Source of the DNA: Nitrospira sp.
GTDB taxonomy: Bacteria; Nitrospirota; Nitrospiria; Nitrospirales; Nitrospiraceae
Assembly (NCBI GenBank): GCA_019636815.1
Contig: JAHBWT010000005.1
Span: 1 to 64,000 of the forward strand
Direction: 5' to 3'
Length of the DNA: 64,000 nucleotides
The translations under genes were made by a program, and so were the position numbers. Of the stretch, positions 9,926 to 17,869 are shown one piece after another. How positions within the stretch are numbered: position 1 is the stretch's first letter; the number at the start of each line of letters is the position of its first letter. Under the pieces are notes generated by a model, which saw nothing but the letters and a program-made list of their open reading frames with translations, was not told the origin of the DNA and did not search any database.

Positions 9926-11344
9926 ATGGAGAAAGAACACATTCTCGTAGTTGACGATGATGAGGGATTGCTCCATTTGTTGAAAATGCGGTTGTCTGCC
10001 ATGGGATTTTCGGTCACGTCTTGCTCATCGGGGCAGGAGGCTGTGGGAGAGGCTAAGAAAACGATGTTCAACTTGGCCATTACAGACCTCCGCCTTCGTG
10101 GGGAAGATGGGCTGGATGTCACCGAGGAACTGCTGAGAAATCATCCCGGGTTGCCGGTGATCATCCTCACTGCGCATGGCAGCATTCCCAACGCCGTGGA
10201 GGCGATGCAGCGTGGGGCATTCGGGTATCTCACCAAACCGTTCGACGACAAAGAGCTGAAGGAGACGATCGAGAAGGCGCTCTCTCAACAGCGGATGAGT
10301 CAGGAAATTCATCGACTCAAGTCATTGGTCAAGGAAGTGTATGGATTGGACAATGTCGTTGCGCGCAGTCCGGCCATGCAACGGCTTCTCCAACAAATCG
10401 CCCAAGTTGCCGATTCGGATGCCACGATCTTGCTCTTTGGAGAAACCGGCACGGGGAAAGAAGTGATGGCTCGTGTCATCCATACCAACAGCCGCCGCAG
10501 TAAAGGTCCCTTCGTGGCGCTCAATTGCGCCGCCATTCCTGAAACGCTCTTCGAGAGTGAACTGTTCGGGCATGTGAAAGGTGCCTTCACGAGTGCGCAC
10601 GGTGCGAAGCGAGGATTATTCCAGATGGCCAACGGCGGCACGCTGTTTCTTGATGAGATCGGCGAAATGCCGTTGTCGATGCAGGTGAAGCTCTTGCGTG
10701 CCGTGCAGGAACGGGAGGTCCGCGAGGTCGGGTCTGAGACGTCGGTCAAAGTGGACGTGCGGATCATCGCGGCGACCAATAAGGACCTTGGCGAAGCGGT
10801 CAAGAACGGGACCTTTCGCAATGACCTCTATTACCGTATTTCGGTGGTTCCCCTCTTTATTCCACCTCTGCGAGAGCGTCGAGATGACATCCCGCTCCTA
10901 GCGCAGCATTTCCTCACGCTCAGCGTGAAACGGGCGAACAAAGAAGTAAAGGGTTTCACACCGGCCGCGCTCCATCGTTTGCTGATCAACCCTTGGCCGG
11001 GCAACGTACGGGAGTTGGAAAATGCGGTCGAGAAGGCCGTGGTGATGTCCAGGCAAGATACGCTTACACCTGATCTTATGCCTTCGGTCAGTGTGGCTGC
11101 CGAGTCACCCCTCAAACCGCTCACGGAGGCAAAGGAAGATTTCGAGCGTACCTATCTGAAGAATGTTCTTCAATTGACCGGTGGAAATATTTCACGTGCC
11201 GCCCAGTTTGCCGGCCGGTATAGGGCCGACTTCTATAAAATGCTCAGGAAGTACGGCCTGCATCCCTCCACCACGAAGGAGAAATTTGACTCGGATGTGG
11301 AAGTGCCGGAGAATGAAACGGATCTTACGGAAGCGGAACGGTAG
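9926..11344 (+). CDS. Sigma-54-dependent response regulator, GlrR/NtrC family
   Basis: 472 residues. The REC domain (1-120) has the acidic pocket VDDDE and the phospho-acceptor Asp in ITDLRLRGEDG. The central AAA+ sigma-54 activator domain (about 140-380) has Walker A GETGTGKE, the sigma-54 contact loop written GAFTSA, and Walker B GTLFLDEIGEM. The C-terminal Fis-type HTH (about 410-450, GGNISRAAQFAGRYRADFYK) binds DNA. GAFTSA differs from the usual GAFTGA at one position; GAFTSA also occurs in the GlrR subgroup. Start ATG at 9926 with AAGGAAG upstream. It is the third gene of the kinase operon and should activate sigma-54 promoters in response to the kinase. Confidence 0.93.
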   Translation: MEKEHILVVDDDEGLLHLLKMRLSAMGFSVTSCSSGQEAVGEAKKTMFNLAITDLRLRGEDGLDVTEELLRNHPGLPVIILTAHGSIPNAVEAMQRGAFGYLTKPFDDKELKETIEKALSQQRMSQEIHRLKSLVKEVYGLDNVVARSPAMQRLLQQIAQVADSDATILLFGETGTGKEVMARVIHTNSRRSKGPFVALNCAAIPETLFESELFGHVKGAFTSAHGAKRGLFQMANGGTLFLDEIGEMPLSMQVKLLRAVQEREVREVGSETSVKVDVRIIAATNKDLGEAVKNGTFRNDLYYRISVVPLFIPPLRERRDDIPLLAQHFLTLSVKRANKEVKGFTPAALHRLLINPWPGNVRELENAVEKAVVMSRQDTLTPDLMPSVSVAAESPLKPLTEAKEDFERTYLKNVLQLTGGNISRAAQFAGRYRADFYKMLRKYGLHPSTTKEKFDSDVEVPENETDLTEAER

Positions 11345-11436
11345 ACCCGTACTCCACCGAGCCTCGGCCGGGAGATGACTGGGTGGAAGGCCTCGGCGCG
11401 CACGTCATGATTGTCTTGCCGGATACCGAGAGTGCC

Positions 11437-12123
11437 CTAGAACAACGGCTTCTTCCCGCCAGCTTTGATGATGGCATGCTGAAACGCTTTTGAAAGGCTT
11501 TCGAGGGCAACTTTGTCGCAGACGGGGATATACGCTTCCCCCTTGTTCTCACTCGGGTTGTCTTTGGGAGCATGATGCTCATAGATGAGGTCATCAAGAC
11601 GCGTGACAATCAGTTTTCCAGTTTTGAGGTCGTGCATGGACTTTCCCGGCAACGCGAGAGATGCCGCCCATTCGGTGACACAGGCCGCACGCGCACAGCG
11701 CAACCGTATTCCATAGAGATTGGCGTTCTGACCGGCCCGCTCTAGACCTATATCAGAAGACAATGTCGTCAAGTCGAACTCCTGAATTCGTTCTTCTGGT
11801 GTTTGGACCTCGAATATTCCGCTCAACTTCCTTCGTTCATTGAGACGTGTGATGATTCTGAGCGAGGACGGAGGCGTCACCACGACGTCCACCTTCGCCA
11901 TTCGATCTCCATCCCAGATAGATCCGTCCTTCGCGACCATACGTTCCCATCCGCTGTGCATGGTGGCACAGGCTCCCCACGTGTCCTTGATAAACGCCAA
12001 CGTCTCTTCCTGCGACGGTCCGTCAACGCCGGGGGTATCATTCGATGTCGCTCGCGCGATCGGCAGAGTCGTCACGAAGATACAGATACAGATGGCCAGC
12101 TCTCTCGCGTGCCACTTCCTCAT
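11437..12123 (-). CDS. Secreted hypothetical protein
   Basis: 228 residues with a clear Sec signal peptide (MRKWHARELAICICIFVTT, cleavage near IARA-TS). The mature part is mixed alpha/beta with four cysteines (ACATMH, RLRCARAACVT, PVCDK) that could form disulphides in the periplasm. Segments such as LRIITRLNERRKLSGIFEVQ suggest a beta-sandwich. I recognise no family. It converges on the response-regulator gene, with about 90 bp between stops. The 3'-terminal tRNA-Thr fragment lies about 80 bp upstream of its start, so it is the last gene of the core segment before the integration site. Confidence 0.75.
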   Translation of the reverse strand: MRKWHARELAICICIFVTTLPIARATSNDTPGVDGPSQEETLAFIKDTWGACATMHSGWERMVAKDGSIWDGDRMAKVDVVVTPPSSLRIITRLNERRKLSGIFEVQTPEERIQEFDLTTLSSDIGLERAGQNANLYGIRLRCARAACVTEWAASLALPGKSMHDLKTGKLIVTRLDDLIYEHHAPKDNPSENKGEAYIPVCDKVALESLSKAFQHAIIKAGGKKPLF

Positions 12124-12202
12124 CGATCCATGCTCCTAAAAGGCATCATTATAGTAGACCGGCGCACATTCTCAAGCAACAGGGTCTCAGCAACAGAGTG
12201 TG

Positions 12203-12239
12203 TGGAGTTGGCGAGAGGAATCGAACCTCCAACCTGCGG
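12203..12239 (-). repeat. 3'-terminal fragment of tRNA-Thr (candidate att remnant)
   Basis: This 37-bp stretch matches the 3' half of the intact tRNA-Thr at 13825-13861 with one mismatch, in the same orientation. It covers the CCA, the 3' acceptor strand, the T arm and the end of the variable loop, and the match stops abruptly where the anticodon stem should begin. Such truncated 3' tRNA copies are the usual distal att scar of a tyrosine-integrase element. The two copies enclose about 1.6 kb. Confidence 0.7.
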
Positions 12240-12561
12240 CCCCTAAACTTGCCAGAAAGATATTGGGATGGAGCCACCGCAGAAAGTTTCTGTTTCTCCC
12301 ATGCCCGCGACAACGCGGGGCTCTTCGTGGGATATGGGAGTGTCGTGAGATCTCCCGGATTGCCATCCCTTCAGATCATTGATTAACGCACCCGAGAGGT
12401 AGTATTAGACCATCAACGTACTCCAATAGTGATGGAAGTGCATATGTTTGAACCTACGATAACCGGAAGTCAGTTCAGCCATCTGGGAACCGGAGGGTTT
12501 TGAAAGTATCCGTCAGCCCGTGAAGCAGGTCTGGGTGGCACTATTGAAAGGCAGGTGAACG

Positions 12562-13056
12562 ATGCGGCGTGTGGTCCTCGCAGTCTTCTTGGTGGTGGCG
12601 TGTACAACGGTCGCGGCAGCAGATTCCTATGAGGAGGCGGAACTTGCTTATGATCGCGGTAACTATACACACGCGGCACGACTGTTCCGTCCTTTGGCGG
12701 AGCAAGGAATCCCGGCGGCTCAGTTCCATATGGGCCTGATGTATGAGAAGGGACAGGGCGTCCCACAGGACTACCGAACGGCGCTGAAGTGGTTTCGCAT
12801 GGCGGCGGAGCAGGGCTACGGGGGTCCGCAGAACAATCTGGGCTTGATGTATGAGAGAGGGCGGGGCGTCCGGCAAGACGTCGTTCGTGCACACATGTGG
12901 TACGACATCGCTGCCACAATGTTGAGTGGGAATGATGGGAAGGTAGCAATGGAGCGCCGAGACCGCCTTGCATCACGAATGGCAGCGGCGGAGATTGAAA
13001 AGGCGAAGGAAATGGCGCAGCGTTGTCAGAAAACGAAGTTCAAGGAGTGCGAGTAA
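12562..13056 (+). CDS. Secreted Sel1-repeat (TPR-like) protein
   Basis: 164 residues with a Sec signal peptide (MRRVVLAVFLVVACTTVAAA). The mature part contains two clear Sel1-like repeats of about 36 residues (AAQFHMGLMYEKGQGVPQD and GPQNNLGLMYERGRGVRQD) and a degenerate third one. Sel1 repeats are alpha-helical solenoids that mediate protein-protein contacts, here presumably in the periplasm. A weak GGCAGGTGA ribosome-binding site precedes the ATG at 12562. It sits in the interval bounded by the tRNA-Thr repeats. Fold confident; partner unknown. Confidence 0.85.
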   Translation: MRRVVLAVFLVVACTTVAAADSYEEAELAYDRGNYTHAARLFRPLAEQGIPAAQFHMGLMYEKGQGVPQDYRTALKWFRMAAEQGYGGPQNNLGLMYERGRGVRQDVVRAHMWYDIAATMLSGNDGKVAMERRDRLASRMAAAEIEKAKEMAQRCQKTKFKECE

Positions 13057-13210
13057 CCGAATTATGCATTCTACGAATCTGACCTCTGCCCCGGGGATTC
13101 GTTACGGCTCCGATAACTGGAGGCTGGATCATCCCCGGGCCATGTCGCGATGGACCAGAGGGAATCCGGCCAAGTAGAATATCGCCATCGCATGCTCGTG
13201 AAAGGATCTG

Positions 13211-13763
13211 ATGGATTTTGTGTCACATGGCCTCTGGGGTTCGATTGCCTTCGGTCGCAAGAGCCGATCGAGTTTCGGGTTGGCATTTGCCATCGGCATG
13301 GCGCCCGATCTTTTTTCATTCGGGGTTCTGTACCTTGCAGCCATACTCGGCTTGTCGCCGAGACCTGATTTCAGTCACGGCACTCCTCCAGAGTCGACAG
13401 TCCCGCAATATGTCCATCACCTCTACAATTGCACCCATAGCGCTGTCGTATTTCTCGCCGTCTTTTTACCTTGTCTGGTTCTTTCTGAAACGGCCGGTTT
13501 GGGAGCTCGGAGCGTGGGGACTGCATGTTCTGGCCGATATGCCCTTGCATTCGTATGCCTTTTTCCCGACCCCGGTGCTGTGGCCCCTCTCCAACTGGAA
13601 ATTCGACGGTTGGCAATGGATGACGCCAGGTATTCTCATTCTCAACTTCGCGCTTCTGTCGCTGCTCTATGCCTGGTACATCCGGCACCTCTACCTGGTC
13701 GAACAGAAAAAGAAGACGCGGCCAGAAGCCATTTCTCGGCTACTCCCCTTTGAGGGAAAATGA
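13211..13763 (+). pseudogene. Membrane-bound metal-dependent hydrolase-like protein, frameshifted
   Basis: Two frames together give one plausible protein. The first (from ATG 13211) reads MDFVSHGLWGSIAFGRK, a pattern typical of the YdjM/DUF457-type inner-membrane hydrolase family (early His, membrane helices, HxxxN-like histidines). It makes sense until about AVVFLAVF. Sense then continues in the next frame as YLVWFFLKRPVWELGAWGLHVLADMPLHSY through to the stop at 13763. The switch coincides with a run of five T at 13463-13467; four T would restore one frame of about 183 residues. The cause may be mutation, assembly or sequencing error, or programmed slippage. Without correction the product is truncated and scrambled after residue 85. 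Confidence 0.7.
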
Positions 13764-13824
13764 CCAGAGAGGATGACCTGTCGATAACAGAAATGCAAAA
13801 CGGCCGGTCGGGGCAAACTGGGTA

Positions 13825-13900
13825 TGGAGCTGGCGAGAGGAATCGAACCTCCAACCTGCGGTTTACAAAACCGCTGCTCTGCCGATTGAGCTACGCCAGC
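13825..13900 (-). tRNA. tRNA-Thr (anticodon TGT)
   Basis: The minus strand folds into a complete cloverleaf: acceptor stem GCTGGCG/CGCCAGC, D arm GCTC..GAGC, anticodon stem GCGGT/ACCGC with loop TTTGTAA (anticodon TGT, reading ACA), and T arm with GGTTCGATTCC. Discriminator T and an encoded CCA follow (13828-13825). It is the probable integration target: the integrase gene ends 28 bp from its 5' end, and a 3' fragment of it lies at 12203-12239. Confidence 0.97.
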
Positions 13901-13928
13901 TTCCTAATGATTTGAATGAGTTGCAGTT

Positions 13929-15038
13929 TTACAGACTCTCGGCCTTCGGGTCAAGTGTTCCGGGCGTGTTCTCCTGGAGATATTTCCCAAGCCTATTTGC
14001 GGCCTGGGTGAGGTCCTCTTCTCTGATCTGATTGTACCGTTTCCACATCTGTGGGGACGTATGGCCTACAATCTGCATGGCTGTGGTTGTGTCAATTCCA
14101 GCTCTCCGTAGGTTGGTTGCTGCACAATGCCGAAGGTCATGGAAGCGGAAGTCACTTAAGCCTGCTTCTGTCAGGGCTGTTCTAAAGGCCGTGCGAAAAT
14201 CCCTCAATGGCTGCCGATTGTACAGAAACACGTGTCTCGTGGAGAGACTCCGTATTTTCGCTAACCGGTGCAACGTGGCTTTCACGTCTGGCGTCATAGG
14301 GACTTGTCGTGGCTTCTTTGTCTTGGTGTCTTGACTCCGCAGGGTGATAAAGCCTCGTTTGAGGTCTATGCGGTCCCACGTTAAGCCGACAATTTCACTA
14401 AGACGTTGTCCAAGTTGGTAAGCCGTCAACAGCACTGGACGAAGGTGAGGTTTTGCGACATGATAGAGTCTGCTCCATTCCTCTTCAGTCAACACTCGAT
14501 CTCTAGCGTTCTGTGGATCAGGAAGCGGAACCCTGGTAGCGGGGTTGACCTGTAAGAGTCCCCGTCGGATTGCCACGTTGAGACAATGCTTGAGCACAAT
14601 ATGGTCATTGTTCACAGTCTGGATACTGGGTTTTGTTCCATCCTTCTTCTTCCGTTGGGCTCGGAAGGCTTCGACATCATGAGGCCTGATCTCCGTTAGG
14701 ACCTTTCCGCCAAAGAAAGGGATAAGCTGGCGCTCCATGATTTCGAGTCGATCTTGATAGCTGCGGAGCATCTTGATTGATTCGAGGTCCAGGTAGGCTG
14801 TTGCCCATTCCTTGAAGAGAATCGGCTTGGCCTGTTCGGTTTTCTCCTGGCCCAAGAGCAGGCGAGTCTTAATCGCGGCTTCCATCTCGCGAGCGATCGT
14901 CTTGTTCAGGCACCCCACTTTCCAGCGCTTCTTTTTTGCGCCGGGTACGCCACTCGCGAGGCTCCATGATTTGCCGTCCTCATTTTCGATCACACGGAAT
15001 TCCACATAATAACTATCGCGCCGCTTGGTTAGTCCCAT
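13929..15038 (-). CDS. int: Tyrosine-type site-specific integrase
   Basis: 369 residues. It has an N-terminal AP2-like/arm-binding region, a SAM-like core-binding domain (about 75-165) and a catalytic domain (about 180-350). The catalytic residues are visible: Arg in GQRLSE, HDLRH box, GHTS, and nucleophile Tyr in KRYNQ. It should catalyse integration and excision of the surrounding element at tRNA-Thr. The gene reads toward the 5' end of tRNA-Thr and stops 28 bp from it; ICE integrases more often lie next to the tRNA 3' end, so the orientation is atypical. Its start overlaps the excisionase-like gene by 26 bp, giving an xis-int operon. Confidence 0.95.
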   Translation of the reverse strand: MGLTKRRDSYYVEFRVIENEDGKSWSLASGVPGAKKKRWKVGCLNKTIAREMEAAIKTRLLLGQEKTEQAKPILFKEWATAYLDLESIKMLRSYQDRLEIMERQLIPFFGGKVLTEIRPHDVEAFRAQRKKKDGTKPSIQTVNNDHIVLKHCLNVAIRRGLLQVNPATRVPLPDPQNARDRVLTEEEWSRLYHVAKPHLRPVLLTAYQLGQRLSEIVGLTWDRIDLKRGFITLRSQDTKTKKPRQVPMTPDVKATLHRLAKIRSLSTRHVFLYNRQPLRDFRTAFRTALTEAGLSDFRFHDLRHCAATNLRRAGIDTTTAMQIVGHTSPQMWKRYNQIREEDLTQAANRLGKYLQENTPGTLDPKAESL

Positions 15039-15222
15039 GGCCGTCTCTCCGTGGTGAGATCGTATGCTGATCGATCCAGGCGTCCAGCTGAGCCTGCTTG
15101 AACTTCACCAGCCGCCCGATTTTGACGTACCCCAGTTTCCTCGCGGAGACCCATCCGTACAGGGTCAATTTGGATATGCCTAAATACTTCGCGGCTTCAT
15201 CCATTGTCAAAAGATTATTCAT
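15013..15222 (-). CDS. xis: Excisionase-like small DNA-binding protein (HTH_17)
   Basis: 69 residues. The sequence LTMDEAAKYLGISKLTLYGW with a following KIGRLVKFKQAQLDAWI is the classic winged-helix HTH_17/excisionase pattern, with the recognition helix near residues 16-25. Such recombination directionality factors bend DNA at the att arms and favour excision, and often also regulate int. It lies directly upstream of and overlaps the integrase gene in the same direction, which supports co-expression. Family confident; excisionase activity inferred from context. Confidence 0.88.
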   Translation of the reverse strand: MNNLLTMDEAAKYLGISKLTLYGWVSARKLGYVKIGRLVKFKQAQLDAWIDQHTISPRRDGHGTNQAAR

Positions 15223-15465
15223 TGCGATTCAGACAGGCCTTTCGTTCATGCCTACCAAGAGGTCGAGTGAGCCGACCGACACCTCCGCACATCTCTCAGG
15301 AGTGGCACTTATGAGAGGGTCCAGAATTTTTCACCATACCGAAAAAGTAGGGGAGGCCGTGGGGTCGGATATACCCCAGTCTCGAGGGGGTACTCGTCTG
15401 GATCCGCAGCAAGCCGAGCGTCGGCCGAGTTTCTGCTGAGGCGTCGCGGCCTGCGCTGGGCGTGG

Positions 15466-15534
15466 GCTTCGCCAGCCACGCCTCTGAGGCACCGCGTCCG
15501 GAGACGCCGTGCCAGGTGGAGTTCGGCACCGTCG
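15466..15534 (+). repeat. 69-bp imperfect repeat, copy A (partner at 31808-31876)
   Basis: It aligns without gaps to 31808-31876. The last 28 bases (15507-15534) match at 23 of 28 positions by hand count, and the block GAGGCAC is also shared. The core contains GTGCC and GGCAC as an inverted pair. Both copies are in non-coding DNA of the element, in the same orientation. Confidence 0.45.
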
Positions 15535-15788
15535 TGTCGCGCAACGCGACTCGACCGTGTGAGGACAATAGCTGTCGCCCATGAGGGGTATGACCACACC
15601 CGGGGCAACCGCGCCACCGCGGACGGTGTCACGGGTGCAGCCGCGCGTGGCCACAGATTCAGAAGGTCTGTTGCGCCTCGGCGTCGGTGAGGGACGCAAC
15701 ACGGTATTGAGAAGAGGTCGGTGTGCAAGGCCGATATCTGAGTCCGTTCAGGGTCGCGACGGCTCTTTAGGGAGGTTCGAGGGGCAGA

Positions 15789-15989
15789 GTGAGGGACAGC
15801 ATCGCTGGGGCGAGGAACGGCAACGTGCTCCAGCTCCTCCTGTACGGCGTGAAGCAACGCCTGGGGCATGACAACGTTGAGGCAGCGTTGGAGTATCTGG
15901 AACGCTTGTCGTTCGACCTTGATCTCGACCACCAATCAAAGTGGTCAGCACACGCTTCGTTAAAAACAACAGATGGAGTGGATACCTGA
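15789..15989 (+). CDS. Possible small hypothetical protein
   Basis: 66 residues from a GTG start preceded by GAGGGGCAGA. The translation has a coherent helical stretch (GNVLQLLLYGVKQRLGHDNV) and an acidic tail, unlike most shadow frames here. No family recognised. It may be a small ICE gene or chance; the only support is amino-acid composition and a moderate ribosome-binding site. Confidence 0.3.
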   Translation: MRDSIAGARNGNVLQLLLYGVKQRLGHDNVEAALEYLERLSFDLDLDHQSKWSAHASLKTTDGVDT

Positions 15990-16228
15990 AAGGGCTCACT
16001 TCTTCCTTCAGGAATCCGGGTACACAAGGGCGACATCGAGGCCGTACTATGTGATGGGTATCCGTCGTTCCGACAGGCCGTACCCTGCCCCCTGGGGTTG
16101 TAATGCGCTGAATCGTCAGTATCCGTGAAGAAACGAGAGGAGGGGAGGGCTCTCCTTCTCAGGAATGACAGGGGAAGTCAGGTGCTTCTCCAGGAGAGTG
16201 ATCACCTTCGCACGACAACGCTCCGTGA

Positions 16229-16564
16229 TCACGGCAGCGCCAGCATCAGATGTCCGATGCGAGCGGAGGCTGGCCGAACTTTGATTTCAATATCGTAGCC
16301 GAGCCGATTCAGGCACTCCATCAGTTTGCGTTCGGACACATTGGAGAAGTCCCCACGCATCATGCTGGAGACCTTCGGTTGTGTGAGCCCCATCCGTGTG
16401 GCCGCAGCTTGCTGGGTCAGCTCTTGTTGGCGAATCGCTCTCCGGATCTCGATCACCAACCCGGCCTTGATCTGGAGCGTATCTGCATCTGGCAGATCCA
16501 AGTCTGCGAAGACATTGCCAGACCCGCGATAGACCTCGATCCCTTCAATGACTCGTTTTTTCAT
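16229..16564 (-). CDS. higA: HigA-type XRE antitoxin
   Basis: 111 residues starting MKKRVIEGIEVYRGSGNVFADL. The start at 16564 is chosen for the AAGGAG ribosome-binding site upstream and because longer forms run deep into the toxin gene. It contains an XRE HTH (about 40-95): LTQQAAATRMGLTQPKVSSMM is the DNA-contacting part. It matches the HigA2/YgaX-like antitoxins that are encoded downstream of a Gp49-type toxin. It should neutralise the toxin and repress the operon through the palindrome at 16929-16950. It overlaps the toxin gene by 20 bp, implying translational coupling. Confidence 0.87.
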   Translation of the reverse strand: MKKRVIEGIEVYRGSGNVFADLDLPDADTLQIKAGLVIEIRRAIRQQELTQQAAATRMGLTQPKVSSMMRGDFSNVSERKLMECLNRLGYDIEIKVRPASARIGHLMLALP

Positions 16565-16922
16565 GTTGTCGCTCCTTGGCCAGTGCCTCAACCACTTTCA
16601 GCCTGGCGCGGATGATGGCAAGATCCTCTTTCGGCGTGGCGATGCCATGCTTACTCTTTTTTTGGAAGCAATGCAAGACGAAGACCGCCTCCTTGAACTT
16701 CACAGTGTACACCGCTCGATAGGTGCCGCTCCTGTCGTCTTCGACCACTTCAAGCACACCGGCGCTGCCGAAACCCGTGAGCACCTTCGCATCATCATGT
16801 TGATCACCAGCCTGAGCCAGCGACAACGCGTACCCGAAGAATCGCCGAACGGCAACCGGTAACGCCATCAAATCTTTATAGCTACTGCCAATCCATTCGA
16901 GTGGCCGTTCCTGACGCACCAT
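16545..16922 (-). CDS. higB: HigB/RelE-type toxin (phage Gp49-like)
   Basis: 125 residues. The family pattern is clear: RPLEWIGSSYKDLMALPVAVRR at the start, SGTYRAVYTVKFKEAVFVLH in the beta-sheet core, and FQKKSKHGI near the C-terminus, with basic residues typical of ribosome-dependent mRNA interferases. The gene precedes its antitoxin, the usual order for higBA. The ATG at 16922 is only 7 bases from the end of a consensus -10 box, so transcription probably begins at or next to the start codon and the mRNA would be leaderless. It likely stabilises the element. Confidence 0.88.
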   Translation of the reverse strand: MVRQERPLEWIGSSYKDLMALPVAVRRFFGYALSLAQAGDQHDDAKVLTGFGSAGVLEVVEDDRSGTYRAVYTVKFKEAVFVLHCFQKKSKHGIATPKEDLAIIRARLKVVEALAKERQHEKTSH

Positions 16923-16928
16923 GAGGAA

Positions 16929-16956
16929 ATTATACCTGAACAGGTATAATTGTCAA
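16929..16956 (-). promoter_or_regulatory. higBA promoter with perfect operator palindrome
   Basis: On the minus strand, TTGACA (16956-16951) and TATAAT (16934-16929) are separated by 16 bp, both perfect sigma-70 hexamers. The spacer and -10 are covered by a perfect 22-bp palindrome, ATTATACCTG-AA-CAGGTATAAT (16929-16950), with the arrangement expected for autorepression by the HTH antitoxin. Confidence 0.85.
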
Positions 16957-17563
16957 ATACCCGTCCGTGATACATTGGCAGTCGTCATCGACCTGGCTTG
17001 GGCTATCGGGTGATGATGATCTCACCCCAGCGGCTACATGGACAGTCTGCCTCACCATCTCTCGCCGCCATTCACAAGATGTTCGCCAGTGGCCTCGCAG
17101 GCCGTTCGGTCTTCCACTGTGTTCAGCGACGATGGTGACATGGGCTCGGTCGCCTGCTAGCCGACAACCGCCTCAAGCTCAAGACCGTTTCGAAGCCAAC
17201 TCGTTGACCCTCTTCCACCTTGGCGAACGGGTTTGGTTTCTTTGGTCTATCTGAAGAGGACCCTCTCGCCTCGTCCGGTGAATCTGCTCTGTCATGCCGT
17301 GCTGGTGATGAGCGGGACCAGCTTGTGGTTTCAGGTCCGGTGCCTGTGCGCATCCGGCCGTCGCCCTGGCTTTCCACCGGTGGGCTGCGTCGATCATGCC
17401 CGTGCGCCGCTAACAACCGCGTCGTCTTTCACGGTCATTCCTCCGCATCGCGCCCACCGGCCCGCCAGGTGCCGGCGGCCTCTCTGTCTCCTTTGTCGTC
17501 GCTGTGTGGCCTCCACGCCTGGTGAGAGGCCAACACATCAACTCTAACCAAAGGAGACACACT
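16957..17563. other. Intergenic region, about 600 bp, no supported gene
   Basis: Overlapping short frames on both strands lack ribosome-binding sites and family-like sequence. The last 30 bases contain the AAAGGAG ribosome-binding site of the next gene. Nothing else recognised. Confidence 0.45.
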
Positions 17564-17806
17564 ATGGCACCTCAAGACAAGAAACCCAAGCCGGTCACCA
17601 CGCTCCGATGCAGCCGCATCAAGGCGAGCATCTGGAAGAACGAGGGCATGAATGGTCCGTTCTACAACGTGACTGTGGCCCGCTCGTACAAGGACCGGGA
17701 TGGAGTTTGGAAGAATTCCGAATCCTTCGGCCTGGCGGATCTTGACGCGCTCCTGGCGGTCGCCCAACAGGCGAAACTCTGGGTCACGGAGCGGTCGGAA
17801 CGCTGA
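17564..17806 (+). CDS. Small conserved plasmid/ICE-type protein, function unknown
   Basis: 80 residues starting MAPQDKKPKPVTTLRCSRI. The start at 17564 is fixed by AAAGGAG 8 bases upstream. The central pattern KASIWKNEG..FYNVTVARSYKDRDGVWKNSESFG is one I recognise from small proteins common on conjugative elements; it looks like a single small beta-sheet domain similar to PC4/ssDNA-binding-like folds, although that fold assignment is a guess. It heads a two-gene unit with the next protein, with a strong hairpin between them. Confidence 0.75.
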   Translation: MAPQDKKPKPVTTLRCSRIKASIWKNEGMNGPFYNVTVARSYKDRDGVWKNSESFGLADLDALLAVAQQAKLWVTERSER

Positions 17807-17814
17807 CCGTCACG

Positions 17815-17846
17815 GGAAGCCTCCGGCCTTCGCGCCGGGGGCTTCC
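17815..17846 (+). terminator. Strong hairpin between two ICE genes
   Basis: A 13-bp stem, GGAAGCCTCCGGC (17815-17827) with GCCGGGGGCTTCC (17834-17846), with one T-G wobble and a 6-base loop. No T-run follows, so it is either a weak or factor-dependent terminator or an mRNA-stabilising/attenuating structure between the 17564 and 17870 genes. Confidence 0.45.
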
Positions 17847-17869
17847 TGCCACTTGAAGAAAGGAAGACG

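Larger units (their letters stand above)
12203..13861. mobile_element. Possible 1.6-kb integrated remnant bounded by tRNA-Thr repeats
   Basis: The intact tRNA-Thr and its 3' fragment form direct repeats around a Sel1-repeat gene and a frameshifted membrane hydrolase. An element inserted at a tRNA 3' end lies downstream of the tRNA, as this interval does. No integrase gene is inside it, so it would be a decayed element or a cargo segment mobilised in trans. Alternatively the fragment marks the far end of an older, mostly deleted island. The stretch 12240-12561 holds no gene that I can support. Confidence 0.4.
15223..16228. other. Mostly non-coding GC-rich region upstream of xis-int
   Basis: About 1 kb with many overlapping short frames on both strands and no good ribosome-binding sites, except a possible small gene at 15789-15989. 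It contains repeat copy A (15466-15534) and GC-rich inverted stretches, and probably holds the promoter of xis-int. Confidence 0.5.

Noticed and set aside
12200-12386. Small plus-strand proteins with the motif REESNLQP or ERNRTSNLRP
   Set aside because: This motif is the well-known artefact of translating the antisense of a tRNA T arm; the DNA is the tRNA-Thr fragment.
15296-15935. Long minus-strand frames in the GC-rich region upstream of xis
   Set aside because: Composition is Arg/Ser/Pro-rich with no ribosome-binding site. A shared TVP.STWHG peptide with the 31.8-kb region arises from the DNA repeat, not from a protein family.
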